In this document: in pieces, positions 1 to 13,106 of the stretch
Numbering within the stretch: position 1 is the first letter of the stretch
How the letters are laid out: the number at the start of each line of letters is the position of its first letter
Origin: Nymphaea colorata
Lineage: Eukaryota > Streptophyta > Magnoliopsida > Nymphaeales > Nymphaeaceae
Assembly (NCBI RefSeq): GCF_008831285.2
Contig: NC_045148.1
Location: 4,340,001-4,404,000 of the forward strand
Direction: 5' to 3'
DNA length: 64,000 bases
Notes under the pieces: model-generated
Databases searched by the model: none
The model's input: the letters and a program-made list of their open reading frames with translations, nothing else
What the model was told of the DNA's origin: nothing
Made by a program: the position numbers and the translations under genes

Positions 1-820
1 GTTGGGATACTTTCGATCCCTTGGGCTGAAGAAAAACCATTCCAGGTCTCTTCCAGGCAAGAATGATTTGTCTGCACCAGGAGGATAAAATGGTAATTAA
101 AACAGTTCTTGCCACTAGATTGGCTTGGTGATTCTTCACTCCTTTCTATCAAGTGCAAGTTATCAAATTATAATAATTAGCTTAACCGCTGTGAACTTAC
201 TTTCTCCCACGTGAGTTTATTTTCCACAAATTTGTCATATTTAACCTAGCTCGCATTATATAGAAGCCATATGGTACTTAATCATGATATTGTAATTAAC
301 AAATTCGTAGTCCAGATTTAGAGTTTCAATCGGAGGACGGATATATTGTGCATATATAATTTAAGTAACTTGGTTCAGGAAATTAGTAGACGCTGAACAG
401 TTTTAGCAAGTTAGAAGCTTTTTTCTGCTCACAAAAACGATATGTGGAACTGTACTAATTATTCATTTGGTAATAATAAACAAGAAGAAGATTTGCTGGC
501 GTTTGCTTTTTAAGATGCAATGCATTCAAAACCAAGGAAGTCAAAGTCACATACATGCACCCAATTACCCTCAACAAAATAGAATGTCATCATCTTTTGT
601 GGGATCACTCTAAACAACAATCATAATCTTGTTTATCTTTCTCTTGAGATAAACTGAAATCCTCCAGTCATCTTCAGCTCTATCCAACCATGGCCACCCG
701 ATACATTGCATTGGGCAGGAGCGATTATATACAATGCCCAATGTAATGTATCAGATAGTATGTTGTGAGAAACTATGAGATAATTTTTCCATCTAAATCT
801 GAATGGAGAAGTCCACAATC

Positions 821-890
<70 letters not shown>

Positions 891-1360
891 CGGTGGATTT
901 TTCGAGCTGTATGTATGCTCTCGCTTCTCAACCAGATAGCCCCATATGAGGCCAAAGCATCTGGACAGTCAAAATTATAGACCCAAAATAGAATTCCATA
1001 TTTGAGCAGTTACTCAGAACAACAATCAACATATTGTTTGTCCTTCCCTGGAGATGCATTATTGTGGATTCCATGCTGCCGCTTTCTAAAGAATAAAAAC
1101 TTTTATGTCAATTTGTTGGTAGTCTGTAAAATACAGAAATTGCTATTCTTTTGAGGCGAGAGAGAGAGAGAGAGAGAAAGAGAAAGGGGGAGAGAGAGCG
1201 AACCCGGTAGCTCCCACGGCTCGCACTTGTAGAGATCAACCTCTGGAATGATGTCGAGGTCGATGGAGAGGCCATGGATCTTTCTATCGAGGTAGTATGC
1301 CACCAGCTCCTCATCCGTTGGGTGGAAACGGAAACCTGGTGGAAGAGTGACTGGGGACAT
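1..1360 (-). CDS. NAC-domain transcription factor, 5' part (2 exons, runs off the left edge)
   Basis: Plant-specific nuclear DNA-binding transcription factor. Exon 1 (1360 down to 1204) begins [22 protein letters not shown] subdomain A, and runs through [13 protein letters not shown] (subdomain B). Exon 2 starts at 71 and continues to the window edge with [14 protein letters not shown] and SPRDRKYPN (subdomain C). The junction falls in the conserved LP(D/G)KS position: exon 1 ends with one base of a codon, the intron opens GTTCGC and closes GTGCAG, and the joined codon is Asp. The intron spans 1203-72 (1132 bp). I chose the ATG at 1360 because NAC proteins start a few residues before LPPGFRFHP; the frame stays open further upstream, to 1534, but that part has no NAC homology. 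76 residues are visible and undamaged. The rest of the DNA-binding domain and the C-terminal activation region lie outside the window. Subfamily is uncertain. Confidence 0.9.
700..752. repeat. Short inverted repeat (hairpin) in the NAC intron
   Basis: GATACATTGCATTGGGCA at 700-717 is followed, after a 17-bp spacer, by its reverse complement with one mismatch at 735-752. The pairing does not extend outward into the flanks. It lies inside the NAC intron, close to a long TA tract. It could be a tiny foldback element or a structured intronic RNA; it matches no microRNA known to me. Confidence 0.7.
824..882. repeat. (TA)n microsatellite in the NAC intron
   Basis: About 59 bp of uninterrupted TA dinucleotides, then GTATGTAT. 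Likely length-polymorphic. Confidence 0.95.
1157..1199. repeat. (GA)n tract directly beside the NAC exon-1 splice donor
   Basis: An imperfect GA run (CT-rich on the coding strand) begins within 5 bp of the intron 1 donor at 1203. Read through, it gives the spurious SLSLSL tail of the open frame. Pyrimidine-rich RNA this close to the 5' splice site could affect donor choice. Confidence 0.9.
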
Positions 1361-4300
1361 CTGCCCTGCTGCACCAATAGAATTGGGGTAGAGAGAGAGG
1401 AGAGGGAGAGAAGGTGGCATATAAGCAGGAGGGTGGGCATCGACTAGCGCCATTGCCTGATATTTTATGACTTGAACTTTGCCTTGCCCTCTTTCAAGAA
1501 ATACAATGTTACCATTCCCTCTCTTTCTCTCCATGTGGAGCGTGCTGAATACTTCCGATACCTTTACAAATTCTCTTAGAACTTAAATTTTCTTGCAAGT
1601 TGCCGATGCTGTTAGTGTAATTAAAAAAAAATCAAATTTTGTCGAATTTCATCATTTTTTTCTTTAGCTTTTAGCTTTTGAAACTGCCTTCACTTTATTA
1701 TGATTTTCCACAAAATGTGATGAGAAAATTAACGATCTCTTACTTTATAAGGCAATCTATGTAATTTTTATTAGCAATCGAATACTTTGGTTGCGGCCGG
1801 GGAGCTCGGGAGAGGTGTTAACAAGTTTGACCTCAAACCAGGTTGATGCACATTCAATGCAGACCATGAACTTTTCGTAGGGAGTTATAAATCGAAATAC
1901 CAATATTCATAAATTCTCTCATTACCCAAAGCCAATGCAAGATAGGTCTTCAATTTTTCCGCGTAAGAATCCAGAGATGCTATGCTCTCAGGTATTGGAG
2001 TAGATCTGCTTTTGCATATTAACTCCCTGACATCTTTCAATTGGAAGGTTTCAATTAAGTGCCGCTTACTAAATTTATATATATATCCCAGACCACTTAG
2101 ATCAGGGATAGAAGCCAGGCCTTATAAATTCTTGTAAAAAATGGTTTTCAACAAAATGTGAACATTCTATTATGTTTGTGAATACTAATTCAACATAATG
2201 AACATTCTATTATTTGCTTTAATTTAAGTTACTTTTAAGAAAACGCTTATTTTTCTACTACCAGAAAATTGTTCCTAATAGCCGTTCATTTTTTTATTAC
2301 TAAAAAACATGTTAAACTCAAGAAACGACTGACTTAGTGTATGATTCTTATTAACATGTTGTTAAGATCATATCTATACAGTTAGAAAATTTAAAAAAAC
2401 GTTTACCAATCAACTTTTTATGGTTTTTGTTTGTGTCTGGGATCTACCAATTACTTTATCTATATATATGTGTGTGTAAAAGAAAACGATATTATATGGA
2501 AATCAACTGACTTAGTGGAAGTTAGGACATAAATATCGAGCCCATGAAATATAATTGGTTAACCGGAGGTCCTCAAGTTGAAATGAAGGAGGGATAGTTT
2601 TGTTAAGGCGGTGAAGAAGCAAGGGCATAGTCCTACAGAGGGCATGGCGTAGGGTTGTTCCCTCGAGGTAGACTTCACTTTTTCTTTTGTAGATTCTTCT
2701 CAAATAACGTTTGGTGGAAGCCCCCACCAGCACGGCCAGGGTCGACGGAGGGATAAGAAGCTTCTCTCTCTTTTCCCCGCCCTCTTCTCCCTTTTGTCTG
2801 CTAAGAAACTAGCACTATCACGAGCCTACGTTAAAAGGGCTCCTGTGGGGCCCGCCACAGCCCCTATAGCCCACGCTCGGTTCGGACGCTCTTTTAATTT
2901 CCATTAATATTCTAATCGGTATTGTTTATTAGAGCTCATTCCAAGTTTTAATTTTCGTGCATTAATTCTTCCATTTATATATTTTGTTCTATTAATTTCT
3001 TGGAGAAGATAAGGAATTTGATATCTTTGTATAGTCTCATAATTTAATTAAAGAGAATTGAGATGCAAATTTGAAAATATATACATTAAAATGCGCTAAG
3101 TGTTGTTCCGTGGTGAAAATATTTCTAATCAGATGCATGGTGATCATAATGCGCACGCATTATTCTATTTAGGGGAGCTGCATCAATCCACTTAATTTCT
3201 TCAAGCCATTTTTTTTTAATGTTTAAAAACCGTCTTTCATCCCTATACTATATTATTATATACTATATCATTATGCCTTCAATGTTGTAACTTGCTTCAA
3301 GCTTCATGACTTAGGTAGTCTTAAAGCATCCACATTCGGGTTTCAGGCTTGTCGTCTTTTGCAACTCGTATAAATAACACGTAAGAGAGTGACAATGACC
3401 ATGACATCCAAACCTCAAATTAACCACTTGAAGTGTCATTGATGTGTCTAAGCGCTTTAATTGAACATCTCAATGCCTTATTAAGAGCCAAATTATGAAC
3501 GAAAATCGAAGTTTGCAGTTGCTGCCAGCCAGTACATATTTTGAAATTAGCGATCGATCTATTCGGTACCAAGCTTTTTGTTAGTGTCGATCATACCAAA
3601 TATGATCCTGACCCAACCTCCAATGTGCTTGGCTGTCCCGGATTTGACCAAGTGAGAACCTTGATTGTAACGCCAATATCGATGCACCACATTTGTTTTT
3701 ATCAACTGAAAGCGAATATGTAGAGAAGGTAAGATGGTGATTATGTATTATCTGTAACTTCAACCAATGCATAAGAGCTGACGACTGCCGGAACTCCAAG
3801 CTCATCTTGCATGAGCTAAGGCACCCCGGATAGTAAACACTAGGGGAACCAAAAATTTTCGGTGGAGGGGTTCAACAACTTTAATGTTTTTAGGGCACAT
3901 ATATATAGACAATCAAATATATACCATTGTTAACGTCAAAATAAATAAAGTTTGTGTATATGAATGTATAACAAGCAAGTTAAGCTCGAGTTGAGCTTCA
4001 CAAAGTGAGTTCAGCTTGATAAATAGAGTCGGACTCGACCCTACTCGTTTTAAGCTTGTGTCGCTTGATTTGAATATATTTTCTTTAAGTGAACATGAAA
4101 ATCATAAAAAGTGTTAAAATTTATAAAAAAAATTGACATGTCCCTAAAGATTAACAGACAGGAAAGACACAAGCAAATTGAGTTTAAACAAGTCGATTGA
4201 GCTCATGTAACTCAAGCTTGACTTGTTTATAACTCAAGTTTTAACTTAAGCTCAAGTCAATGTTAAACGGGGCGAGTTGGAGTTGAGCCTGAATTGGCTT

Positions 4301-6773
4301 GTCTTGTTTCCTACAAATAAAGCCTTGGGAACTTTTTAATCTACTCTAATTTAGAGAGCCAATAAAATTAAAACAAAAATAATCTTCATCTTTTATTTAT
4401 CCCTCACTGGTAAAAGCAAGACAAGATCTACGAACACTGACGTTTAACACCCAGGATATCACCTGACGGACATCTCAAGCAGAATGTGGTCCTATCAAAA
4501 AACAAACAAACAAAAAGAGAAAAGAAAGGTGATGGATGAGAGCCTTAGCCTGAGCACCTTAGATTTTCAAAGTTGATGGTCCAGATCGTGATCCCTTCCA
4601 ATAAGATACATAAGCTTTGTTCTCCTGTTATCATGTTCTCTCCCCCAGCTTTTGAGCCCCAAACTGGAGGTGAAAAAATAAAGAAAGAAAAGCAAAGAAG
4701 AGAAAAGAATGTGCATTTGATCCAAGGTTTGTAGAAGCTGCTCTTTAAGGCCCCACCTCCACCTCATTGCCAAGTGGGTACACGTCTATCTCCCCCTGCT
4801 TTTTCCTGTGCTCATCCCTTTCCCTTGTTGATTTGAGATTAAACAACAGTTTCTTTGGCATAAGCAAAGGCAATGTGAAGGCCTTTGGTGCAAATGGGTC
4901 TCAAAAAAATTGACTAGTCATGTAAGGACCTTTGCTTTAGGCGCGGTTGATGACCTAAGCAGCCGACGGCCTCCATGGGTTCAGACTAATTCAAAGGGGA
5001 AAAGGTGTAGGTGGTGGTCTTTTGTGTGAACGCGGCCTCAAGGTGCAGTGTGGCTTGGCGTTCACATCATGGAACAGTGGCAGTGTTCAGAGGGAAAGCA
5101 AAAGGAGGGGTGGGCCGATGAAGGTGAGGAGGAGATAAAAGAGCACAAAGAGGCCGGGAAAGCAAAAGGGGGAAAACGGAGGGGATGAAAAGAGTGGTGA
5201 TCATCGATATTGGAAGGATTGATCGGTGTCGCCCTGGCTTTTGCCGAAAGATCCTTTCGCGCCTTTGGTAACGCCTCCCATCATATGATTCGCTTCCTAC
5301 GCCCCCAATCATGATGTGAAGATGAAGGAACACCTTTTTTTACTTCTCAATTTGATTGGATTCTTGCTTCTTTTTCATGAATCAATATGCAAATTACTGA
5401 TTCTACACAAACAAACATATTTATATATATGGGTTGCACAAAGATTGGAGAGGAGGCTGGCATGCAGCTGGTTTCCTTTTCGAATCATTGGTGAATCCAC
5501 CTCTGTGCTGTAAAAGGGGGGTCACCGACATGCAAACTGAAGCATGATAAGTGCAGCATCCGAAGACACCATAAGCAGGTGGGCAGCATCCGAAGACACC
5601 ATAAGCAGGTCATGTACCCTACATAGACGAGGGGTTGGGTGAAAGTTTTGGCTCTCTTTTAAGTGGTAGAATGAAATACTTCTGATCACCTAAAAAAAAT
5701 ATACATTTATTATTAATGAATGCATTAATCAATGTATATGGTTGGGGCAGAAGAAGCAGGAGTTGGCATCGTGTGGGAAACACCAATAAAAAAATGCTTA
5801 ATATTCTATTGATATTTAGAGTACTTTTTCTTGTTTATATATATACCAACCCCTTAAAAATTTAAACTTTTATAACTAGTGCTCTTTACCCGGAATTTTC
5901 TGGCTCCACCCTGTTGTGTGTGTTTGTGTGGGAATGGGGGGAAAGAGGAAGAGCACATAAATGTATCAATAGAGGGGTGTGTGTGTGTAATATAGGTGCA
6001 TCCTTTACACCTTGGCTTACACATGGAGAGAGGCTTTTCCGCATAAAGCATTCACATTACAAATTATGGAATCAATATCCTAAAGGGATTGGAGCGGCCC
6101 ATTTTACATATCCATTGGATCCTCTATGATGGCCCACATTATACCTCCATATATGGTTTTTGTCATATTCTAACTGCCTTTCGTGACTAAAGACAGTGGG
6201 GGGCATTTGAAAGTTACCAAAATTCTAAACCAAGTCCTTGAATTTTCCTTTTTATAATTTTGAAATTACTAGTTGGGAATGAAAATGACTATCTAAGTTG
6301 ACTAAAAGTGATGCAGCGATCTTTGGGTTCACGTCCCTGTTTATGTTGAGCCTTTCACTTGCTCTTTGTAGCTTCAAATGTAAACTGTTGTGACAGTTTT
6401 CTTTTGTTTTCTAGAATTTCTTTTTTGACTCCTTAGCTATTCACAGTCATTATATGAGCAAGCTGCATGGTTCCCAAGGGGATTGGTTCTGGGGGATCAA
6501 ATTGAGGGCCAACTCTCTGTGCTGCAAACGAGGACCCACCAATGTGCAAGTTGGAGCACCGCATCTCGAGGCACCGATGCAGGCCCTGTTCCTCATGGGA
6601 TGAGGGGTATAGCGAGGCCAGCTTCGGCCTTCTTTCAGGCAGTGGGTCAAACGCCACTGACCTGAAGGCATGGACTGGCTCCAAAACAAAAGTATCTTCT
6701 GACTTTTATTTGTGTGTTTTCTGTTAATCTATTTTCACCATCTAGGTTACGTCCAACAGTTGTATTTCAAAAA
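1361..6773. other. Intergenic stretch with no recognised gene
   Basis: No coding frame here resembles a known family. 3980-4310 is rich in inverted AGCTCGAG, CTCAAGCTTGA and CTTGAGCTC motifs, the look of an old foldback hAT-type MITE, but I could not fix its ends. A 28-bp unit is tandemly duplicated at 5553-5610. The rest is AT-rich unique-looking sequence with scattered homopolymers. The part next to 1360 is the presumed NAC promoter and leader; I see no unambiguous core element in it. Confidence 0.6.
5553..5610. repeat. Tandem duplication of a 28-bp unit
   Basis: The 28-bp unit beginning GCAGCATCCGAAGACACC occurs at 5553-5580 and again, identical, at 5583-5610 (period 30). A recent local duplication in intergenic DNA. 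Confidence 0.9.
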
Positions 6774-7110
6774 CTAGTGTGAAAATGTTATTGTGTGATT
6801 ATATAATTTTCCTAATTTTTGGGCATATCTTATTGTTAGGGGTACCTAATTTTGTTTTGGTCATATATATGCTACATTTTCTTACTTAGCACAATGAACA
6901 GCAATTATTTATTTCCCATGAAAGAAACTCTTTATGAATGGATTGGCTTTTAAGTCTATTCTATAGGCTCTTAAACTGTTCTTTTGCATTTTTCAAAAAT
7001 GAAATATGAAAATTTAAGTGAAAGTGCATATTATGGAGAATCAGAAACATTGAATGTGATCACATTAAATTTACATGTTTGAAATATAGTTCTGGAGTTA
7101 GCATTTCAAT
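6774..7110. repeat. Direct repeat, copy 1 (possible LTR of a decayed copia element)
   Basis: About 337 bp, strongly similar along its length to 8131-8448 in the same orientation; both begin CTAGTGTGAAA and end near TTCAAT. The DNA between them contains, on the minus strand, a broken copia RNase H-like stretch (KVYCDN near 7290-7260, then YKHMKFEVHFV near 7215-7185). The layout suits 3' and 5' LTRs of an internally deleted element on the minus strand. I found no primer-binding site, so the LTR reading is tentative. Confidence 0.5.
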
Positions 7111-7119
7111 AAGAGGGCC

Positions 7120-7470
7120 TACAATCATTTCTTTAATTTCAATGTTATTGATACCCATTTGTTGATTCTCTACCTGTTCATTAACAAAATGTACTTCAAA
7201 TTTCATATGCTTATATGAAGCAATGCTCTTGATATTTTAAGAGAAAGACATTCTATATCATTATCACAATAAACCTTCAGTGCTTTCTAATACACTCAAA
7301 TATCGCCTTAACCTATGATATCATGAACTTCATAAACCATGTTAAATGTAATTTAATAAATTCAACCTCCAATGTGTGCATAACAGTATAGACTACTTCC
7401 ATCTCTTCAAAGAGAACTTGTCACTAACTTGCACATCTTATAGTATACTTTCTGCCATGAAGGCATGCTC
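7120..7470 (-). pseudogene. Decayed copia RNase H remnant
   Basis: The minus strand reads LKVYCDND, then SYKHMKFEVHFVNEQV, with stops in between. This follows the order of the copia RNase H C-terminus (YCDN followed by KHI-x-YHFVREKV). It is heavily degraded and lies between two ~340-bp direct repeats, close to the left copy, where RNase H should sit relative to a 3' LTR. The call rests on short motifs only. Confidence 0.35.
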
Positions 7471-8130
7471 TTAAATGAGCATCTTAATAGCTGGCCAATA
7501 TCCTTTTCTTGAAGCCAAGTCCAGAACTATATGTCATTAAACCACCACAAAAGGAAATAAGGCTAAAACCACTAATAGTAACTCAATTATCACTAAAAAT
7601 GAGGAAGGATAACCTTATCTTTACATGCACATGCAAAGAAAAAATAAAAATGGTAAATGTAAGGCCTTTTATTATTTGCAGATTCTCAAATAGGTATAGA
7701 GGGGCATTAGAGTTTCCCTTTAGTGAAGACCTCTAATAGGCATAATTATTTCACTTTTCTCAAATTTAAAACTGGTAAAACTCAAAAAATTGTGCAAAAT
7801 GGGAGCATCCTCATAAGCCACCTTTCAATGCTCATGTGACGTGCTATAATATGTATCCTCCATTTTAGCTTAATTTATAAACACAATTAAGAATTTCTTT
7901 GCTACATTGTTTCATAAAGTTGTGCACAATATAAATGCTATACATACATATTAGAATGATTATGTAAACATGCTTATTAATCAATACATTTCTGGTCATT
8001 TCGGTGATATAAACACATCTTACTCTTGATGGTTTACCATGCAAAATTCTAATATTGCCTATTACCTGATCATGATCATTCTTCATACACAAAAATGAAT
8101 GCATATAATGTAACAACTTAATCTATTTCA

Positions 8131-8448
8131 CTAGTGTGAAATGTCATTGTTTGATTATTTATTGTCCTAATTTTTGTGCATGTCTTATTGGTAGGGATAC
8201 CTAGTTCTGTTTAGATCTTATGCTACATTTTCTTTCTTGGCAAACTTATCAGCAATCATTTATTCACCATGAAAGAAACTCTTTATGAATGGATTGCTAT
8301 TCTGTAGGCTATTAAATTGTTCTTTTGCATTTATCTAAACTGAAATATGAAAACTTAATTCAGCACATATTTTGGAGAATCCGAATATTCAATATGATCA
8401 CAATAAATTTACATGTTAAAAATATAATGCTGGTGTTAGAAGTTCAAT
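8131..8448. repeat. Direct repeat, copy 2 (possible LTR)
   Basis: Partner of 6774-7110, same orientation, with small indels and many point differences, so the pair is old. It would be the 5' LTR if the copia reading is right. Confidence 0.5.
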
Positions 8449-11400
8449 CACTCATACCATGTCTTATGACCTAAACTAAACCATTTTTCTAGTATCAATG
8501 ACCATGACCATTGCCAATGATAATGAATAGGGTAGAATGGAATAACTACATTTGATAGATGGAATTTATTGTTTCCATTGATGCAAATCCAATTGCCTTG
8601 ATTTGAATTTGGAGTAATAGAGATTCCTCATTGATAGCAAATGGTTTTCCACTAAGCTGGGGAATAATATTCAAAAAGCAAAAAAAAAAAAAAAAAAAAT
8701 TTGCTCCCGTTATTGTAAGAATGGACTGATATGATCAGCTGCCAAGCCAACCTTCATAATTACATACCTTCACTATATGAATAAATTTTGTTGTGAAAAA
8801 ACTATATTATTCACTACTTATATAGGATTGTTTCCTTTACTTCTTATTATGTTTCATTTAATTCTTTTTTACTTAATTTTATTTTATTTTTTTTACGATG
8901 GAATTTAATTTTTGTTAGTTTTAGTGATATCTTAGTCTTAGATTTAAGTAGTTTGTGTTTGAATATGTCTACTGAGTTTTAGATGTCCATTTTAGGGTTA
9001 GATAGTAAAGTTCAGCTTTTTCTTGTGATTAAAGTTAGTTAATTTCGTATCATCTAGGTTTGTGTTAAGCATCTTAATTGTGCATTTAGGTATTTAGGTA
9101 ACTGCATTTATTTTAGCTTGAGTTAGGTCTTGCATTCACATTTAGGTTAGTATATAGTCACACTAAGAATTATGTTTCTTTTGTTTTCCTTTCTTATTTC
9201 AGGTTTGAGTGATCAGGTAGGAGAAATTCCAAAAAGGATTATATCATCTACCAAAGCAAGGATATCATTGAAGTGTTTGCTATCCTTGGAGCATTAAAAT
9301 CTCTCAAGTTTAGATTTTTTGTGTTAAACTTGATTTTGTGTACTTTTCTTTTACCTAGACTTATTTGAACATTTTAATTCTTGAATCAATAAAGTATTAG
9401 TTATGAATCGCCCTCTCAATTCATTTACCATTTCTTGAGTTCGACTTAGACGTCATTGGGTGGAATCCAAATACATATATTTGATTGAAGGTTTCCACTA
9501 GATCTCATTGGAAAATATTTCCTTAATTGGTCTATACTTCAAAACTACATAAATGACTTTGAACTATGAAGGAATTCTAAAGTAGGGCTTCTCTTATCTT
9601 TTAGTTAGTTATTTCATATGGGTTCTAATATAACTAATAAACATAGGAATCAACATAGTTAACAAACATAGGGCACATCTACTTGAAATTGTGCTTTCTT
9701 TGTGTGATTTGCTCTATTATTTAAGTAAAGCTTTTTTAGGCAAGTTACTTTAGAGTTTGCATGCTTTAGTCGTCTTGGTGATTGATTTTAATTGTGTGAG
9801 GAGCTGAAAATTAAGTTTGTTGGTTCATAATTTTCTGCAAATTGTTATTAGACTTAGAAGTTCACTTTTAATTGTCAAATGGTTTTCAAAAATTCAGATT
9901 TTTGGATGTTTGTCCATTCCCTGACATATTTATAACTCAAATCAAGGTTTGCTTGGCAAAATTCTATTCAGAAAGCCAAGCTTTTAACATGTTTTTTTGA
10001 AAGACTATAAAAAGTAATTGTTTTTGTCCCTATTTGACGCCAGAAGTATCCTTTCTATAGAGGTTAGACACCAAGTTTTTATCTAATTTCTGGGTAGAAA
10101 ATTCTAATTATTAAAATATACTTATAAAAGTTCAATTTTTTTTTGGAGTTTTGGTTTAAAATATATAGATTTTTAAATCTCCCCCATTTTTGTTCTCCTA
10201 AAAGCAAAATTATATATCATCTAAAATTTGGGCTTTGTTGCCTTGTTTTTAACTATATATAGAAAACATACTTTCAATTACTTATTTTTTTGTATTTTTC
10301 TTAGCCTTGTCAGTTTCTTGAGTTAATTCTTTTGATTTTTACGTCCTTCATTGTATTTTATACAGCACTAAACCCACCATAAATCACAAGTCTCTGACTT
10401 GACACAGAGGATGCTTTGTGTTATTTTCTTTCTTTTTTTTTTCGGTTTATGTGATTTTCATTACTAATTGTGAACATAACTAGCAATTTTTGTGTTTCCA
10501 GTTGAGTGCATATTTCATGGTTCAATATTAGGCATGGGTAGATAACCATGTGAGAAGTTTATATGAACCTTTGTGGTTCTTCACCTTAAGCTTTGTTGGA
10601 TATACACCCTAGAAGGTATTCCCCAACCTCACCTAATAGAAAATATGCCCCTCAGATGTGCACATTGTGTGAGAGCTACAACAATTTTGATTTTTGGCAA
10701 CCGCCCAAGCCATTGCTACTTCTTGTATTTGCGACGGCCAAAATTCCATCACAACAAGTTGTGTTGCTAAAACTAATATAGATGGTTTTAGTTACTTTAG
10801 GGTATCATTATAGTGTCTGAATTGGTCAACATAATTTTCCATTAAATAAGATGATGTTTAGTGATGGTCTTGGCTGTCACCAACATACTTTGGGGGGACA
10901 GATTTAGCCATCTTCATAGAGAACAAGGATGAAGGAATTTGCCGTCACCTAACATGGCATTTAGTGATGGTTTCAGCTGTCGTGTGACATAGTTTTCACG
11001 ACTTGGCCATCACTTATGTTCAACAATCACACTGAATTTACACTTGTTTAGCTTAAATATATAAAACAAGTGGTCATACAAAGCAAGTTCTAGAAGAGAG
11101 AGAGAGAGCAACAATTCATAAAAATACTAATTTTTATTACTATGAAAAGCTTGTTACATAATGTACAAACTAAAAGTACAATAGCTGAATTCTTGTCATG
11201 TGCTGCTTAAGGAAACTAAACAATAAAGCAGTCATTTGCAGAAGTTAAATGTACAGTACCCCACTAGACCACCTGAGATCAAACTCTCAATATAGATGTA
11301 CAAAAGCAGAATGTTCGGCCAGTTCCCATTTGCTCTGTACATATGTATTCACATTGGCCACAAATGAGCTGTGATTTAGCAGCATCTTATCACCTTATTC

Positions 11401-13060
11401 TAACAAAAATGCCAATCAATTACAATAGGCTCAAGCTTCTCAATACATGATCTTGGAAAGTAGAGGTCAAAATCCATGTGTAACTTTATCAGATCCACCA
11501 ATGAATATACGGTGACCATGATCAATTGGAGGAACAGATTGGATAATGCATCTAATTGTATTTCTCCAAATTACTCTTTTACTAAAAGCTACATGATGTA
11601 AAAGATTCTTATGAGAAAAAAAAATGATACTAATGGAAAAACAGAAGCTGAGTTCGATTGCTTCCCACATTTAATGTGTCTCTCATCTCAACTCATCTAA
11701 ACTGAGAAAGCCTGCAGTAATCATGTCAAACTTGGCCTGGAAAAATCAAGCTCAGTAATACCTTGAATGGAGCTAGCCTATTACCATTCATCCTATGATT
11801 ATGATAACGAAGTTGGACTTGAATCAGCTTGATACCAAACCTGTCATAGTCACAATTATTTTAAACTTTCATGCAGGAATTCTAATAGGCATATATCCAT
11901 TAATCAGATCTTATGATTCCAGCAGAGCTAATATAATAAATAGAACCAACTAGTTTGGCAGCAAGTAGCAACTCAAGCTCATATTTTTGTGGTCCCAATA
12001 ACCTGGTCGTGTGTAAATCTTTTACAATTTATACATGGTCATAATCATCTAATGCAATCATATTTAAGAAGTTTAAATGGATGCTACTGAGTGGATATAT
12101 AGAACAAGCAGTCTTCTATAAAAACTAGTAGATCAAATTTCCTAGGCCATGTTCATCAATTAAAGTAGGCACTCACTTCATTCATCAAATGCCCAACAAA
12201 GGAAAATCTGCACATCAAAACATAGAAGATGAATAGAGGAGTGCAGTATACCAATGATACATGTTACCTAAAGAGGTCTGATCTAGCACCAATTCTAGCT
12301 AGTATCAGGAGTCTGCAAACCAAGCAATCTAGTTGATGCATTGCTTTTAAATTAATTGAATCAAGTAAAAATATCAGGTTCCAACCAGTGTTCTACCTGT
12401 AAAGTACCAACACTGTGCTTTCTCCAATATTGCCTACATGTATAATCCTACACCAAACACCAAACTTTTATATATGCATACTTTTTGCCATGTGTGATAA
12501 CACGCCCATGTGAGATAACAAGCACATGTGTCATAGAGTTGCATGTTCTTCACTAGGAAAAGAACTTCTTCAGTTTCCTCTCTGGCTCTGATTTTACTTT
12601 CGCATATATTTCTTCCAAAAGCAACAAAAGAACATGCCAACCTGAAAAATAATAGTTGGACCATCAGTTACTTGTACCAAACAAAACCTTTCAAAGAAGA
12701 AAACCCTTGGAATGAGCCAAAGGCTTGTAAATCACAAGTTTCTCATTCATGCCAAGATGTGACCAAGCTATCATCTCCAGTAGTTTTTCTATAGTTCCAC
12801 ATCCTCATAACGTCTTGAAGACAACTGCGATACCCAAGTGGAATATTTGAAGAATGATTGCATATCTACTATGGCTTTATATTTTCATAATTCATACTTT
12901 ACTAGGGAAAGGAATAACAGCAACTGCTTGCCATGCCATTTCTTCTTTGCTTAGTTGATCAGAGGTTCCATTGCATCACATAAAGTAAAGGTGCTCAGGC
13001 AATCTCTTTCAATTACATATACATGTGATTTTGAAGTCTTTTTTTTCTCAAATTTCCAAG

Positions 13061-13106
<46 letters not shown>

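Noticed and set aside
5067-5333. 88-codon minus-strand open frame rich in Arg and Pro
   Set aside because: Low complexity, no recognisable domain, no gene context.
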